Shown here piece after piece: positions 1-8,247 of a stretch of 44,167 bases of DNA. Made by a program: the position numbers and the translations under genes. The notes under the pieces are model-generated. The model did not search any database and was not told the DNA's origin. It saw nothing but the letters and a program-made list of their open reading frames with translations. Source of the stretch: Mycobacterium pinniadriaticum (GTDB taxonomy: Bacteria; Actinomycetota; Actinomycetes; Mycobacteriales; Mycobacteriaceae). The stretch is taken from positions 1 through 44,167 of the forward strand of contig NZ_JAPJDO010000045.1 of assembly GCF_026242045.1 (NCBI RefSeq), written 5' to 3'. Within the stretch, counting starts at the first letter, position 1, and every line of letters begins with the position of its first letter.

Positions 1-123
1 CTGCTCACTGCTCTGCGGCGACGGCGGCGGAATGAATCCCGCCAGCACGATGAAGCTCACCACCCAGATGACCACCATGATCACGCCGCACCACGCACAA
101 GCGAGCTGCGCGTTCCGGTTCAT
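1..123 (-). CDS. N-terminal part of a polytopic membrane protein (third family copy, cut by window edge)
   Basis: The minus strand opens with ATG at 123 and reads 41 codons to the window edge without a stop. The start MNRNAQLACAWCGV is followed by one hydrophobic helix (about residues 11-31) and then IPPPSP. This pattern, a short polar start, one helix and a P-P-x-S-P turn, is the same as at the N-termini of the genes at 3180-3980 and 6098-6853, so I read it as a third paralogue. It lies 117 nt downstream of the AveC-like gene on the same strand and could be co-transcribed with it. A GGGGAAG ribosome-binding-like stretch precedes the ATG. Function unknown; the rest lies outside the window. 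Confidence 0.72.
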   Translation of the reverse strand, partial: MNRNAQLACAWCGVIMVVIWVVSFIVLAGFIPPPSPQSSEQ

Positions 124-239
124 GCGCTTCCCCTTAGGTTCCGTTGGGACCGCAGTTCGTCGGCAGGAAGGTGGCGAACGCCTTCAAGCCTGGTGATACT
201 TCGACCACGAATGCTGTTGGTAAAGACTAAGATTCGTGG

Positions 240-1403
240 TTAGCCGGTGGGCGTGTCGACGAACGGCACGAAACTCGTCGGCACGGAGACACCAGCGGGA
301 ACGTTCGACCGTCCACCGGGTCCGATTTCGACGTCACCGACGCCGACTGTCGGCACGCCGGGCTGCGGGCACAGCCGAGTCGTTCCGGCCCCGCACACGC
401 CATCGGTGAAGTACGAGCGCTCTTGGATCGACTTCGGCCACTCCGCGGGGTTGGCGGCGATCAGTACCGCAACCGGGATGTTGTAGGTCACCATCATGAT
501 GGCCTGCGTTACGCCGATGAATGCGAGGAATTTCAGCGTGGTCTTGACCCCGGAACCAGCCTTCAGCTTCTCCAGGCCGCGGTCGGCGATGGTTTCGCCA
601 CGATCGTTGACGAAGTAGCGCAGGCAGGCCAGGCCGGTGAAGAGCGCACCCGCGAAGATCGCTTCGTGTACCGGGTACTGATGCCAGCTGCCGGCGAACA
701 GATTCCAGTGCCCGCCGGGATAGGTCAAGAAACCCAGTGGTAGCCAAATAAATCCCTCGAGGATCACATCGGCGACGAAGAGGGTTGAGAAGCAGATCGC
801 GATCAGGGACGGCTTACTGAGGCGAGGCCACCGCCGGCTCACCATCCGCATGATCCAGCACCCGATCAACGTCATGCCGAAAAATGCCCAGATGTACACG
901 GCGCCGGTGAAGACCAGAGGTTCGCCGACGTTCGCCCCGGGTGCTCCATACGCCATCCAGCCGGGGATCTCGTTAACCCACGAGCCGTACTGAAACAGGT
1001 TCATGTTGTAGGTGAACCAATGCCCGGTGAAACTCGACAGCGGGTCCTGGAAGAACAGTAGGGCGATCGCAACGCACAGCAGACCATCGGTGGACGGGCG
1101 GCCGTCCCGACGCCACGGCCTCACCAGGAACCAGTACAGAAACCACAGCGCGATACCCGTGAAAGCGATCTGCCACACGAACTGCAGGTTCGTCATCCAG
1201 GTGGGCTGGCGACTCGGTCCGCTTGGCACCGGCGTGAAGTACGGGCCCATAACCCATTTCGTCCAGATGACGACGATGAACGCGAGCACCAGCCCGCCGA
1301 TCGTCGCCCACACCTGAACAGGCAATGTCGCCTTGGGCTGGCTGGTGTCCAGTTGCGGCGGCCGACCCGGCGCCGAGAGGCCCGTACGGTCCACCTGGGT
1401 CAT
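240..1403 (-). CDS. AveC-like (spirocyclase family) polytopic membrane protein
   Basis: A 387-residue integral membrane protein with about seven hydrophobic segments (near residues 28-52, 73-95, 106-120, 160-183, 197-222, 245-262 and 287-315) and a proline/glycine-rich tail. The overall pattern, including the acidic pair in the fifth helix (VADVILEGF) and the preceding R-W-P-R loop, resembles actinobacterial proteins annotated as spirocyclase AveC family; AveC acts in avermectin spiroketal formation in Streptomyces, but mycobacterial members have no established reaction that I know of. It is transcribed away from the TetR gene at 1489, with a perfect 7-bp-arm palindrome 57 nt upstream of its ATG. 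The sequence ACTTCTGAAGGAGTTG before the start supplies a ribosome-binding site. Family assignment is from recall, not from a search. Confidence 0.72.
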   Translation of the reverse strand: MTQVDRTGLSAPGRPPQLDTSQPKATLPVQVWATIGGLVLAFIVVIWTKWVMGPYFTPVPSGPSRQPTWMTNLQFVWQIAFTGIALWFLYWFLVRPWRRDGRPSTDGLLCVAIALLFFQDPLSSFTGHWFTYNMNLFQYGSWVNEIPGWMAYGAPGANVGEPLVFTGAVYIWAFFGMTLIGCWIMRMVSRRWPRLSKPSLIAICFSTLFVADVILEGFIWLPLGFLTYPGGHWNLFAGSWHQYPVHEAIFAGALFTGLACLRYFVNDRGETIADRGLEKLKAGSGVKTTLKFLAFIGVTQAIMMVTYNIPVAVLIAANPAEWPKSIQERSYFTDGVCGAGTTRLCPQPGVPTVGVGDVEIGPGGRSNVPAGVSVPTSFVPFVDTPTG

Positions 1404-1459
1404 ACACCAACTCCTTCAGAAGTGAGGAGCCGCGTCTGGGCTCGCGTTCGAGACATTAA

Positions 1460-1474
1460 AGGGTGTAACACCCT
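1460..1474. promoter_or_regulatory. Perfect palindrome AGGGTGT-A-ACACCCT, likely TetR operator
   Basis: Two 7-bp arms are exact reverse complements around one central base, in the 85-bp gap between the divergent AveC-like gene and a TetR gene. This is the usual place and form for an operator that controls both genes. A TACTAT box at 1485-1490 could be the -10 of the rightward promoter, which would put the palindrome across its spacer. Confidence 0.55.
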
Positions 1475-1488
1475 CTGTCAAGGGTACT

Positions 1489-2229
1489 ATGTACCTCTAC
1501 ACCGTCCTCGTAAACTGGGCGAAACCGGTCATATCGAGGAGGCAGGCACTGTCCGCGAAGCGCACGGCTGTACCCGCCACACGCAGGCGACCAGCCGAAG
1601 TCAGATCACTGCTCCTGGACGCCGCCGCGGAGACGTTCGCGACTCATGGCTATGCCCGGGCCACCAAGAAAATCATCGCCGGCGACGCCGGGGTGGCGAT
1701 GTCTGTTCTCGACCGGCACTTCGAGACCAAAGCCGACCTTTTCGCGGCGTCGGTGCTGGTCCCTTTCGTCGAGTTGCTCGAGCGCACGCACAGAGACTGG
1801 CTTCATCAGCGCAATCAACCGCTCGCGGACGCCCCGCTGATGCAGCTGATGATCAACGACATGTTCAACAGCCTTGCTGAACACAAGAACGCCTTACACG
1901 GGCTGGCGCTGGCCCGCGACGAGCTCGGCGACGATATCGTCACCAGACTGCGCGACGCATTCGACAACCTCTTCGCGCAGTTTCGGCTGATGGCAGAACT
2001 GGAAGCAGAACGCCGCCAATGGTTCTCCCCCGTCGGACTCGATCTGACTCTGCGCATCCTGATGGCGATGGTGATGGGTGCCAACGCCTACGACTGGATC
2101 ATCCTTCCTGAAAAGCAGCCCAGCGCAGAGCAGCTCGTTGAGGCGATGTCCGAACTCGCCTTGTGGGGGCTGGAACGCAAACCGCGCACTCAACCACCCG
2201 AACAACCCCCATCACGAACCGATGACTGA
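1489..2229 (+). CDS. TetR-family transcriptional regulator
   Basis: A 246-residue TetR-type repressor. The N-terminal DNA-binding domain covers about residues 35-85: a helix with LLDAAAETFATHGYA, then the recognition helix region ATKKIIAGDAGVAMSVLDRHF and KADLF. The rest is an all-helical ligand domain. The start is uncertain. ATG at 1489 lies within a possible -10 box (TACTAT, 1485-1490) and has no ribosome-binding site; the first in-frame position with a strong one is a CTG at 1549, six bases after GAGGAGG (1536-1542), which would give a 226-residue protein beginning just before the conserved domain. It is divergent from the AveC-like gene and overlaps the 3' end of the convergent gene at 2212 by 18 nt. 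Likely autoregulated through 1460-1474. Confidence 0.85.
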   Translation: MYLYTVLVNWAKPVISRRQALSAKRTAVPATRRRPAEVRSLLLDAAAETFATHGYARATKKIIAGDAGVAMSVLDRHFETKADLFAASVLVPFVELLERTHRDWLHQRNQPLADAPLMQLMINDMFNSLAEHKNALHGLALARDELGDDIVTRLRDAFDNLFAQFRLMAELEAERRQWFSPVGLDLTLRILMAMVMGANAYDWIILPEKQPSAEQLVEAMSELALWGLERKPRTQPPEQPPSRTDD

Positions 2230-3183
2230 CGAGTCACGCTCGGCCCGGAAGTACTCGCGGCTCTGCTGCAACGGGTAGAACTCTTGCAGCTCCCCCCAGG
2301 CGGGGCTGCCATCGATATCCCACCGGACCATGCACCACCACTGGAATGTGAAGGGATAGCCCTGCCAGCGCAGCCAGTTCACGCACTCGCCGTCGGCGAT
2401 CAGTTGGCGACCCAGCTGATCAATTCCCCGGAGCTGCAGCCGCAATGGACGTCCATCTGGGCCGCGCTCGACGACCCGGCGCTCCCCCGTCACCAGCGGG
2501 CTCGTCACCCCATCGGCTCGCCGCCAACCGAACAGCAGGGTCTCGGTTGTTCCATCGATGGGATCACGGTCTGGCGGCTGATCAGCCACCACGAACAAGT
2601 GGAAGCCGTCGCCGTTGTCGTCCAGGCCCCAAGGGAAATCAGCCCTCGGGATCTGCTTTGGATGTCGCGGACCCCAGGAATGGTCCCGGTTCGATCGGCA
2701 CCGTACCTCGAGCCGCTCACCACCCAGTGTGATCGTTCCGGTCATCAGTCCGGGCTGCTCGAAATGCCCGCTGCCCCAGGCGTCCGCGCTACCGTTGGAC
2801 CATTTCGAATGAAACGGCTCAGCCGTCGCGGTCCACGACAGGTCCGCCCGGCAACCATTGCCGTCATAGGTGATCGAGAACTCGCGCAGCGGGGCGACCA
2901 TCCGCACCGTTAGGCCATTCGGCAATGCGCAGTCGAACATATCCCACGACGGGTGGAACGCCCACAGATCACCCCAGTCGTAATACAGGCAGTCATAGGG
3001 GTTTTCCCCAGACGGATCCCATAGTGCGATCCCGCCGACCGAGAGCTTCATGTTGGGCCGATGGAAAACCATCACCCATCCGCTCAACAGTCGTTCCGGA
3101 ATGCTGATCGGGAACCAGGCGCTCTCGTTCCAGTACAACTCTTCGCCCGGATCATGTAAGGAATCATCTTCCGGTCCGATCAC
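2212..3183 (-). CDS. DUF7064-like / CrtC-AttH-fold hydratase-like protein
   Basis: A 323-residue soluble protein rich in tryptophan and aromatic residues. Marker motifs are the N-terminal NESAWFP, SYDWG-like YYDWGDLW, and the central NRDHSWGPRH (about 165-174), followed by WGLDDNGDGFH. These are typical of the mycobacterial family often labelled DUF7064/DUF7065 or hydroxysteroid-dehydratase-like, which I place near the lipocalin-like CrtC/AttH hydratases; that placement is recall. Its ATG at 3183 overlaps the stop of the upstream membrane protein in ATGA, so translation is probably coupled. It is the last gene of the P450 operon, which suggests action on a hydrophobic isoprenoid or steroid-like substrate. 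The exact reaction is not readable. Confidence 0.6.
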   Translation of the reverse strand: MIGPEDDSLHDPGEELYWNESAWFPISIPERLLSGWVMVFHRPNMKLSVGGIALWDPSGENPYDCLYYDWGDLWAFHPSWDMFDCALPNGLTVRMVAPLREFSITYDGNGCRADLSWTATAEPFHSKWSNGSADAWGSGHFEQPGLMTGTITLGGERLEVRCRSNRDHSWGPRHPKQIPRADFPWGLDDNGDGFHLFVVADQPPDRDPIDGTTETLLFGWRRADGVTSPLVTGERRVVERGPDGRPLRLQLRGIDQLGRQLIADGECVNWLRWQGYPFTFQWWCMVRWDIDGSPAWGELQEFYPLQQSREYFRAERDSSVIGS

Positions 3184-3980
3184 GCTGAACGGTCCGTCCG
3201 GGTCAACTCGAGACGCAGCGCATCGATCTTCGCGTCGACGATTTCCGTGATCCGCTGGGAGATTTCGGCGTCCACGGCCGCCGATGTGATCGGACTACCT
3301 TCATAGCGGTTGATGGAGCGGTGCAGAACGATAATCATGACCAGCATCCACAGCGCGAAGACAACGAAGGGAATCCACCATGGGAAGACGCCGTCCCAGG
3401 CCAACGGGCCGGTCTTGAAGAACACACAGAACGGGCCGGGAAGGAACAGCAGCACCGTCCAGACGTTGAGGTAGCCCACCCAGCGGGGAAGGACGGGGTT
3501 CTCGCCACGGTCCTGGAAGATGGCCACCGCGATAATGGCCGGCTGCAGGATCGCGGTGGCACCCATGCCGATGAACATCATCCAGGCGATGTCATCGAGC
3601 GTTTGGATGGCCCCCGGTGCGCGATCCGGGCGGAAGGCAGCCACCTCCAGCAGCAGCGCCGGGATCATGAAGACCAGTACTGTGAGGCCCCCGAGCACAA
3701 GTTGGAGATCGGCCAGCACCGGATACACGCCCGGCATTCGCTTCATCTGAGCCGCGATGGCCGCGGACCATGACGCGTACAGCGGTGACACGAACAGCGT
3801 CAGCATGATGCCGAAGCGGATTCCACCGGTGTGTTGGGCGAAGAATTGGGCGACTTGCGTCGCACTCGCATCCGGCGACGGTGGTGGCACAACGCGCGCA
3901 AAGAATAAGAAGCCCACCAGCCACATGACGAGGAACGCCACGCCGCTGAAGTTGCACCACCGCAGAGTCATCTTGTTCAT
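3180..3980 (-). CDS. Polytopic membrane protein, paralogue of 6098-6853
   Basis: A 266-residue protein with about six membrane helices (near residues 10-30, 55-78, 90-115, 128-152, 166-188, 198-222) and a charged C-terminal cytoplasmic tail with coiled-coil-like heptads. It shares with the 6098-6853 product the turn P-P-x-S-P after helix 1, AAFRP(D/E), L/Y-PRW-x-GYL, and the strongly conserved loop FK-x-GP-x-AWDG-x-F-x-W-x-IPF (about residues 188-207). Start and stop form 4-nt ATGA overlaps with both neighbours, so it is central to the operon. I do not recognise a named function. The conserved loop between the last two helices is a candidate active or partner-binding site. Confidence 0.8.
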   Translation of the reverse strand: MNKMTLRWCNFSGVAFLVMWLVGFLFFARVVPPPSPDASATQVAQFFAQHTGGIRFGIMLTLFVSPLYASWSAAIAAQMKRMPGVYPVLADLQLVLGGLTVLVFMIPALLLEVAAFRPDRAPGAIQTLDDIAWMMFIGMGATAILQPAIIAVAIFQDRGENPVLPRWVGYLNVWTVLLFLPGPFCVFFKTGPLAWDGVFPWWIPFVVFALWMLVMIIVLHRSINRYEGSPITSAAVDAEISQRITEIVDAKIDALRLELTRTDRSA

Positions 3981-4792
3981 CGCTGCTCCGCCTTGTCGAT
4001 CGCCATGTGCGGCGCATCATCGCCGAATCGCACTGTCTCATCGGCGCTTCGGCTTAGCGAAAGCTTGATCATCGCGACAGTGCCGACGCAGAGCGCGATC
4101 GTCACCACAGCCGCGGCCCATCGCGCCGCCATCGGGACATCGGTCTTCAGCAGCGTGTAGACCGGCCAGCCGACGGCACCGTAGATACCCGCGTAGGCCA
4201 GCGGTGGCAGCGCGACGACGACGAATATGCGGCGCGCCCCCGACAACACTGGCACCAGCCGGTACATCAGCCAGCCAGCGAGGAGAGGGCCTGCGGCGTT
4301 GATGGGTCCGGCCCAGAACGGCCACCCGTTGCTCACAAGCTGCATCGGCTGATCGCCGTAATAGTAGAACACGCCTGCGGCGGTCGTCGGCAGCTCGAAC
4401 ACCAGATCCAGCAGGACGATCCCGGCGAAAAATCGCCACAGATGGCGACCGTCCGGGTGGGTGACCAGGCTGCGGTAGACAACGTAAGCACCCAATCCAA
4501 CGAACCCGGGATACACCAGGAAGACGTACAGCGGCTGGGCATGCTCCATCGCGATGAAGGCGATGAGCGGGCTGTCTCGGGGATACCAGAGCTGGATCAT
4601 GGTGTTGATCCATGGCTCTTCCAGAGCCGCGATGAATCCGCCGGCAAGTGCGAGAACGGGAATGGCGGTGGACAGTCGCCGCGACGAGGTGAGCGCCCAC
4701 ACCGCAGACGCCACAAAGAACACCGCGCCGACCGCTGTGAACACCCAACTGAAGAACGGGTGGGCTTCGAGGGCGTAGGGCAGGTTCGTCAT
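3977..4792 (-). CDS. Seven-helix membrane protein of unknown function in P450 operon
   Basis: A 271-residue integral membrane protein starting MTNLPYALEAHPFF. The ATG at 4792 overlaps the P450 stop in ATGA, which favours it over the longer reading from 4837. Hydrophobic helices lie at about 12-33, 42-62, 80-105, 120-143, 160-182, 190-212 and 222-242. Acidic residues in membrane context (ALEEPWIN and LLDLVFELP) recall the D/E pairs of the AveC-like protein at 240-1403, so a distant relationship is possible but unproven. Between the P450 and a further membrane protein, it may bring the substrate or a cyclisation step to the membrane; that is inference. Confidence 0.75.
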   Translation of the reverse strand: MTNLPYALEAHPFFSWVFTAVGAVFFVASAVWALTSSRRLSTAIPVLALAGGFIAALEEPWINTMIQLWYPRDSPLIAFIAMEHAQPLYVFLVYPGFVGLGAYVVYRSLVTHPDGRHLWRFFAGIVLLDLVFELPTTAAGVFYYYGDQPMQLVSNGWPFWAGPINAAGPLLAGWLMYRLVPVLSGARRIFVVVALPPLAYAGIYGAVGWPVYTLLKTDVPMAARWAAAVVTIALCVGTVAMIKLSLSRSADETVRFGDDAPHMAIDKAEQR

Positions 4793-6030
4793 GCCGGTGC
4801 ACTGTTGATGGTGGCGGGCATCGAGCGCCAACCCCACATCGTCGCGGCATCGTCGAAACGTTGCGAACGATCCAGGTCGACGGTGAAATCCGGCATCTTC
4901 GTGAGGATCTCGCGCATCATGATGTCGAACCAGACGCGGAACATCGCCGCGCCGACGCAGACATGGGGTCCGTCACCCAATGCCACATGGGGGCAGGAAG
5001 GTCGGTCGATATCGACGGCATCGGGCCGTTCGAATACGGTGGCGTCTCGGTTCGCCGCCGGAAGCCAGACCAGCAGCCGATCTCCCTGCCGCAGTTGCGC
5101 CCCCTCCAACTCGATATCCTGAGTCACGGTGCGCGCCAAGGAGACCGCCGACGACGTCTGACGCAGGAGTTCTTCACACGCCGCCGGAATCAGGCTGTGG
5201 TCCGCCACCAGCCGAGCGCGCAGGTCGGCGTCCTGGGAGAGGTACAGCAGTGAGTTGCCGATCATGGCAGCCGGGTTCTCCGCCCCGCCGACGATGAGAG
5301 TGAAAGTCACCCAGAGAATTTCGTCGTCTTCTAGCTCGAACTCGGGCGAAACCAGGTGACTGACGACATCGTCGGTCGGGTCTGCGCGCCGCTGAGCAAT
5401 GAGCGACTTGATCACGTCGACCGCGTGTCCGAGCGCGGTCATACCTTCCAGCATCTTCGGTGAGTTGACGAAATCCGGATCGGATGCGTAGGGCATCACG
5501 TTGAGCGCCGCATGCACCGAAGCGATGAACGGAATTCGCTCTTCTTCAGCGAAGCCCAGGTACTCCACGATCGCACCGGCCGGAATCCGATCGGCGATGT
5601 CGTGTACGACGTCGAAGTCGCCTTTGGCGACAGCGTCGTCGATTATGCCGGAGATCATTTCCTCCAGCCGTGGTCGGACTCGCTCTATTGCCGCGCGGTT
5701 GAACTGCGGAGCAAGGATTTTCCGCAACTTCATGTGATGGGGCGGGTCGATCTCGGCGGGGATGATCCGCGGCCCGATGACGGTGGGGATTGTGACACCG
5801 CCGGTCATCTCCTCGGTCTTGTGCGACGAAAACAAGGCGGGGTCACGAAGAACTCTCTTGACCAGACTGTGTGACGTCACGACCCAGTACCCGCCGTGAC
5901 TCTCAGTCCAGAAGATGGGGTGGGGACGAACCTGAGCCAACACGTCGTCACGATGGTTCGACGTGTAGGCGGAGTGGTGATCGAACCGCAGCGTGGGTAC
6001 CGTCGCGGATATAGATGTCGTAGCGGTCAT
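4789..6030 (-). CDS. Cytochrome P450
   Basis: A 413-residue soluble bacterial class I-type P450. The ATG at 6030 is preceded by CAGGAGAGTGAA, a good ribosome-binding site, so I prefer it to upstream in-frame starts. Visible landmarks are the ExxR of helix K (EELLR), and the heme loop ALGDGPHVCVG, where leucine stands in place of the usual phenylalanine before G-x-G and the cysteine ligates heme. In the I helix the sequence is VGGAENPAAM: the acid of the AGx(D/E)T motif is kept as E but the usual threonine is N. That alcohol normally helps dioxygen protonation, so the oxygen-activation chemistry may be modified. No ferredoxin lies in this operon; one is at 38487. Substrate unknown, probably hydrophobic given four membrane-protein neighbours. 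Confidence 0.93.
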   Translation of the reverse strand: MTATTSISATVPTLRFDHHSAYTSNHRDDVLAQVRPHPIFWTESHGGYWVVTSHSLVKRVLRDPALFSSHKTEEMTGGVTIPTVIGPRIIPAEIDPPHHMKLRKILAPQFNRAAIERVRPRLEEMISGIIDDAVAKGDFDVVHDIADRIPAGAIVEYLGFAEEERIPFIASVHAALNVMPYASDPDFVNSPKMLEGMTALGHAVDVIKSLIAQRRADPTDDVVSHLVSPEFELEDDEILWVTFTLIVGGAENPAAMIGNSLLYLSQDADLRARLVADHSLIPAACEELLRQTSSAVSLARTVTQDIELEGAQLRQGDRLLVWLPAANRDATVFERPDAVDIDRPSCPHVALGDGPHVCVGAAMFRVWFDIMMREILTKMPDFTVDLDRSQRFDDAATMWGWRSMPATINSAPA

Positions 6031-6097
6031 TTCACTCTCCTGAGACAGAACTAAGGTGGGAACAGCGAACGTCGTAGCTGAGACAACCGCACGCGGA

Positions 6098-6853
6098 CTA
6101 CGCCTCGGCGCGCCGGCTGAGGGCGAGTTCGGGCGTCTGATCGGAGCGGGCATCCGCCAACGCCTCGTACCCCGGATTGTTGATCGCCTTGATCGTCAGC
6201 ACGGTGATGACCACGAACCAGGCGAAGAAGTCAGTAAAGGGGATGTACCAGGAGAACAACCCGTCCCACGCGAACGGGCCCACCTTGAAGAACACCAGCA
6301 ACAGGGCCATCACTTGGAGCAGGCCCATACACAGGCTCAGATAGCCTGACCAACGCGGATACAACGGCCGCTCCGACTCGTCGGAGAGGATGGCCAGTCC
6401 GGTGGAGAACACCCAGGTGACGAACGGCGGGAAGCCGATGACGAAGCCGATCCACCCGAAATCGTTGATCAACTGAATCGACTCAGCGGACCGGGTTTCC
6501 GGCCGGAACGCCGCGGTGAACCAACAGATGAGCGGCAAAATGATGAGCAGGACAGCCGAGGCGTAGCTGGAAACCTGGAAGAACGTGACTGCCGGCGCTA
6601 CGCCACGGATTCGTCGCGTTTGGCCGACGATTCCGGAGCCGAATGCCAGGAAGCACATCGTTCCGACGTAGGCCACCAGCAGTCCGGTTTGGATGGCGCT
6701 CGCGTGATCCCGGTAGATAGCTGCGGTCTGCTCGGCCGTGTCCGCCGGGCTCAACGGCGGGAAAAAGCGTGCGATGCCCACGAAGCCGACGAAGAACAGC
6801 ACCGAGAAGGCGATTCCGCCCCATGCGCACGCCAACTCGGTGGCACGCTTCAT
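6098..6853 (-). CDS. Polytopic membrane protein, paralogue of 3180-3980
   Basis: A 251-residue integral membrane protein with about six helices. It carries the family features shared with 3180-3980 and the partial gene at 1-123: ELACAWGGIAFS at the N-terminus, FPPLSP after helix 1, AAFRPETR, LYPRWSGYL, and the loop FKVGPFAWDGLFSWYIPF. The ATG at 6853 has AGGAAAGGTG upstream. It is the first structural gene of the operon, 67 nt before the P450 start and 219 nt after the TetR stop. Pairwise similarity to 3180-3980 is modest outside the motifs, so the copies look anciently diverged rather than recently duplicated. Function not recognised. Confidence 0.8.
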   Translation of the reverse strand: MKRATELACAWGGIAFSVLFFVGFVGIARFFPPLSPADTAEQTAAIYRDHASAIQTGLLVAYVGTMCFLAFGSGIVGQTRRIRGVAPAVTFFQVSSYASAVLLIILPLICWFTAAFRPETRSAESIQLINDFGWIGFVIGFPPFVTWVFSTGLAILSDESERPLYPRWSGYLSLCMGLLQVMALLLVFFKVGPFAWDGLFSWYIPFTDFFAWFVVITVLTIKAINNPGYEALADARSDQTPELALSRRAEA

Positions 6854-6931
6854 CGATCACCTTTCCTGCCGTGGCACTTGCCCGTTGCCGACCGATTCGC
6901 GGCTGCTCACCACCGACCCGCTCGACTATCT

Positions 6932-6981
6932 CATACGAGCTATTCGAACAGTATGTACGAGCTTGATTGTGGTGTCAATCA
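6932..6981. promoter_or_regulatory. Cluster of inverted and direct repeats upstream of the P450 operon
   Basis: Three signals lie 79-128 nt upstream of the operon's first ATG. CATAC (6932-6936) and GTATG (6951-6955) form an inverted pair. TACGAGCT occurs twice, at 6934-6941 and 6956-6963, 22 bp apart, that is two helical turns. TGATTG (6964-6969) and CAATCA (6976-6981) form an inverted pair with a 6-nt spacer. This is a likely binding region for the TetR product encoded just upstream. Confidence 0.45.
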
Positions 6982-7072
6982 CAGCACCGGCAAGTGATGA
7001 TGCGCCTGGACTTAGTGCCGCAATTGCGCGCGCGAACTCTGAGAAGCGCCAATGTCATTGCAGTGGCGTCTG

Positions 7073-7717
7073 TTACGAAGCTCCCCCGTCGCGACTTGCG
7101 CGTGCGTACAGCGTCTCCCAGACGATGGTCGTCATCCCGTCGAGACGGTCGGCTGGCGGATCGTCACTTTCACTCGACAGCTGATACAACCCGCGTTCGA
7201 TCATCCAGGCCAACCAGGACGTCACGGACTCGATATCGAGGTCAGCCGCGATGACTCCGGCCCGTTGCTGGGCACGGAAACTGGTGGCCATGTCTTCGAA
7301 ACGGTGTTGCATGACACGGGCGTACTGTGCCCGAACCCGCTCGTCGTAGGCAGCCGCCTCGACGACCGCGGCCATCATGTGCCGGTGCCGTACGTATTCT
7401 TTGACAATCTTGCCGAGTGCCGCCTTGAGGTCACCACGAGTTGCTCCCGGCTGCAAGTTGAACCAAGCCGAGGCAGCTTCTCCCACTTCACGAGTGACGC
7501 GGTCCGCCAGCTCCAGGACCAAAGCGCCCTTGTCTTCGAAGTACACATAAAAGGTGGACCGGGCGATCTCCGCGCCGGTGATGAGCTGCTCGACGCTGAT
7601 GGCCGCGAAACTGGTTCCATCGTCCAGCATTCGTTCAGCTGCGGTGAACAGCCGGTGGGCGATCTCTTCTCGCCTCGTCGCGCGGCTGACCCTCCCCTTG
7701 CGGGTCGTCACTGTCAT
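7073..7717 (-). CDS. TetR-family transcriptional regulator of the P450 operon
   Basis: A 214-residue TetR-type regulator. The DNA-binding domain spans about residues 15-62, with AHRLFTAAERML, then ISVEQLITGAEIARSTFYVYF and the helix-4 start EDKGALV. The remainder is helical and has the conserved-looking ligand-domain end LAWMIERGLYQL. Two starts are possible: GTG at 7729 or ATG at 7717; AGGTAGG lies 11 nt before the ATG. It sits upstream of the membrane-protein/P450 operon on the same strand with a 219-nt gap that contains repeats (6932-6981), so it probably controls that operon and, through an 18-bp inverted repeat at 7765-7782, itself. Confidence 0.87.
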   Translation of the reverse strand: MTVTTRKGRVSRATRREEIAHRLFTAAERMLDDGTSFAAISVEQLITGAEIARSTFYVYFEDKGALVLELADRVTREVGEAASAWFNLQPGATRGDLKAALGKIVKEYVRHRHMMAAVVEAAAYDERVRAQYARVMQHRFEDMATSFRAQQRAGVIAADLDIESVTSWLAWMIERGLYQLSSESDDPPADRLDGMTTIVWETLYARASRDGGAS

Positions 7718-7764
7718 CGTGCAGTGCACCTACCTGTCGTCAAACCTTCGCGACTTTCCGGACC

Positions 7765-7782
7765 TACCGCCGAAATGCGGTA
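7765..7782. promoter_or_regulatory. Inverted repeat TACCGC-N6-GCGGTA upstream of TetR gene
   Basis: Exact 6-bp arms with a 6-nt spacer lie 48 nt upstream of the ATG at 7717. The position suits an autoregulatory operator, though no matching copy was seen in the 6.9-kb repeat cluster. Confidence 0.35.
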
Positions 7783-8210
7783 CTGACCAGCGCGTTTCAG
7801 CAGGACCCGCGAGCCCGGCGGCAACTGTAGCGTACAGCGGATCGCCTGGCGCATCAGCCGCCATTCACGATGGCCCCAGGTCAATTAAATTTAACGTGAA
7901 ATAGAACTTGGCCTACGCCACCGACCACCGCCACCTCATCACGACATCCGAGTCGGCGCGCAGTGTCACGATAAGTCTGTCGAGAAATCAGTTTCGTGGC
8001 GGATCCGCCATCTGTCCACCCCAAAGTTTGACAACCGACACCTCCGATGTCGGTCCTCAAACATGATGGCGATTCGCGGCTACCTACCTGCAGGTTCTGC
8101 AAGACTCTCATCAAGATCGCGGACGCGTTTTCTCATCATTGTGGCGGATCCGACAACGGCATAGTTGTGCCACACGTCGAAGTTGCGTCTCGCACGCCGG
8201 TTCCTTGAGC
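7783..8210. other. Gene-free stretch with palindromes and a 12-bp direct repeat
   Basis: I see no supported gene here. It contains the palindrome TTAAATTTAA (7885-7894), the 12-bp perfect palindrome GGCGGATCCGCC (7997-8008), and an inverted repeat ACCGACA (8033-8039) / TGTCGGT (8047-8053). GTGGCGGATCCG occurs at 7996-8007 and again at 8141-8152. The stretch borders the decayed recombinase elements and may be the scar of an insertion. Confidence 0.4.
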
Positions 8211-8247
8211 TGCACTCAGTCGGTGACAGTGATGAAGCCGCGGCGCG

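Noticed and set aside
7881..8114. Possible 77-codon gene on the minus strand
   Set aside because: No ribosome-binding site, domain or good codon pattern; the region is better described as palindrome-rich intergenic DNA.
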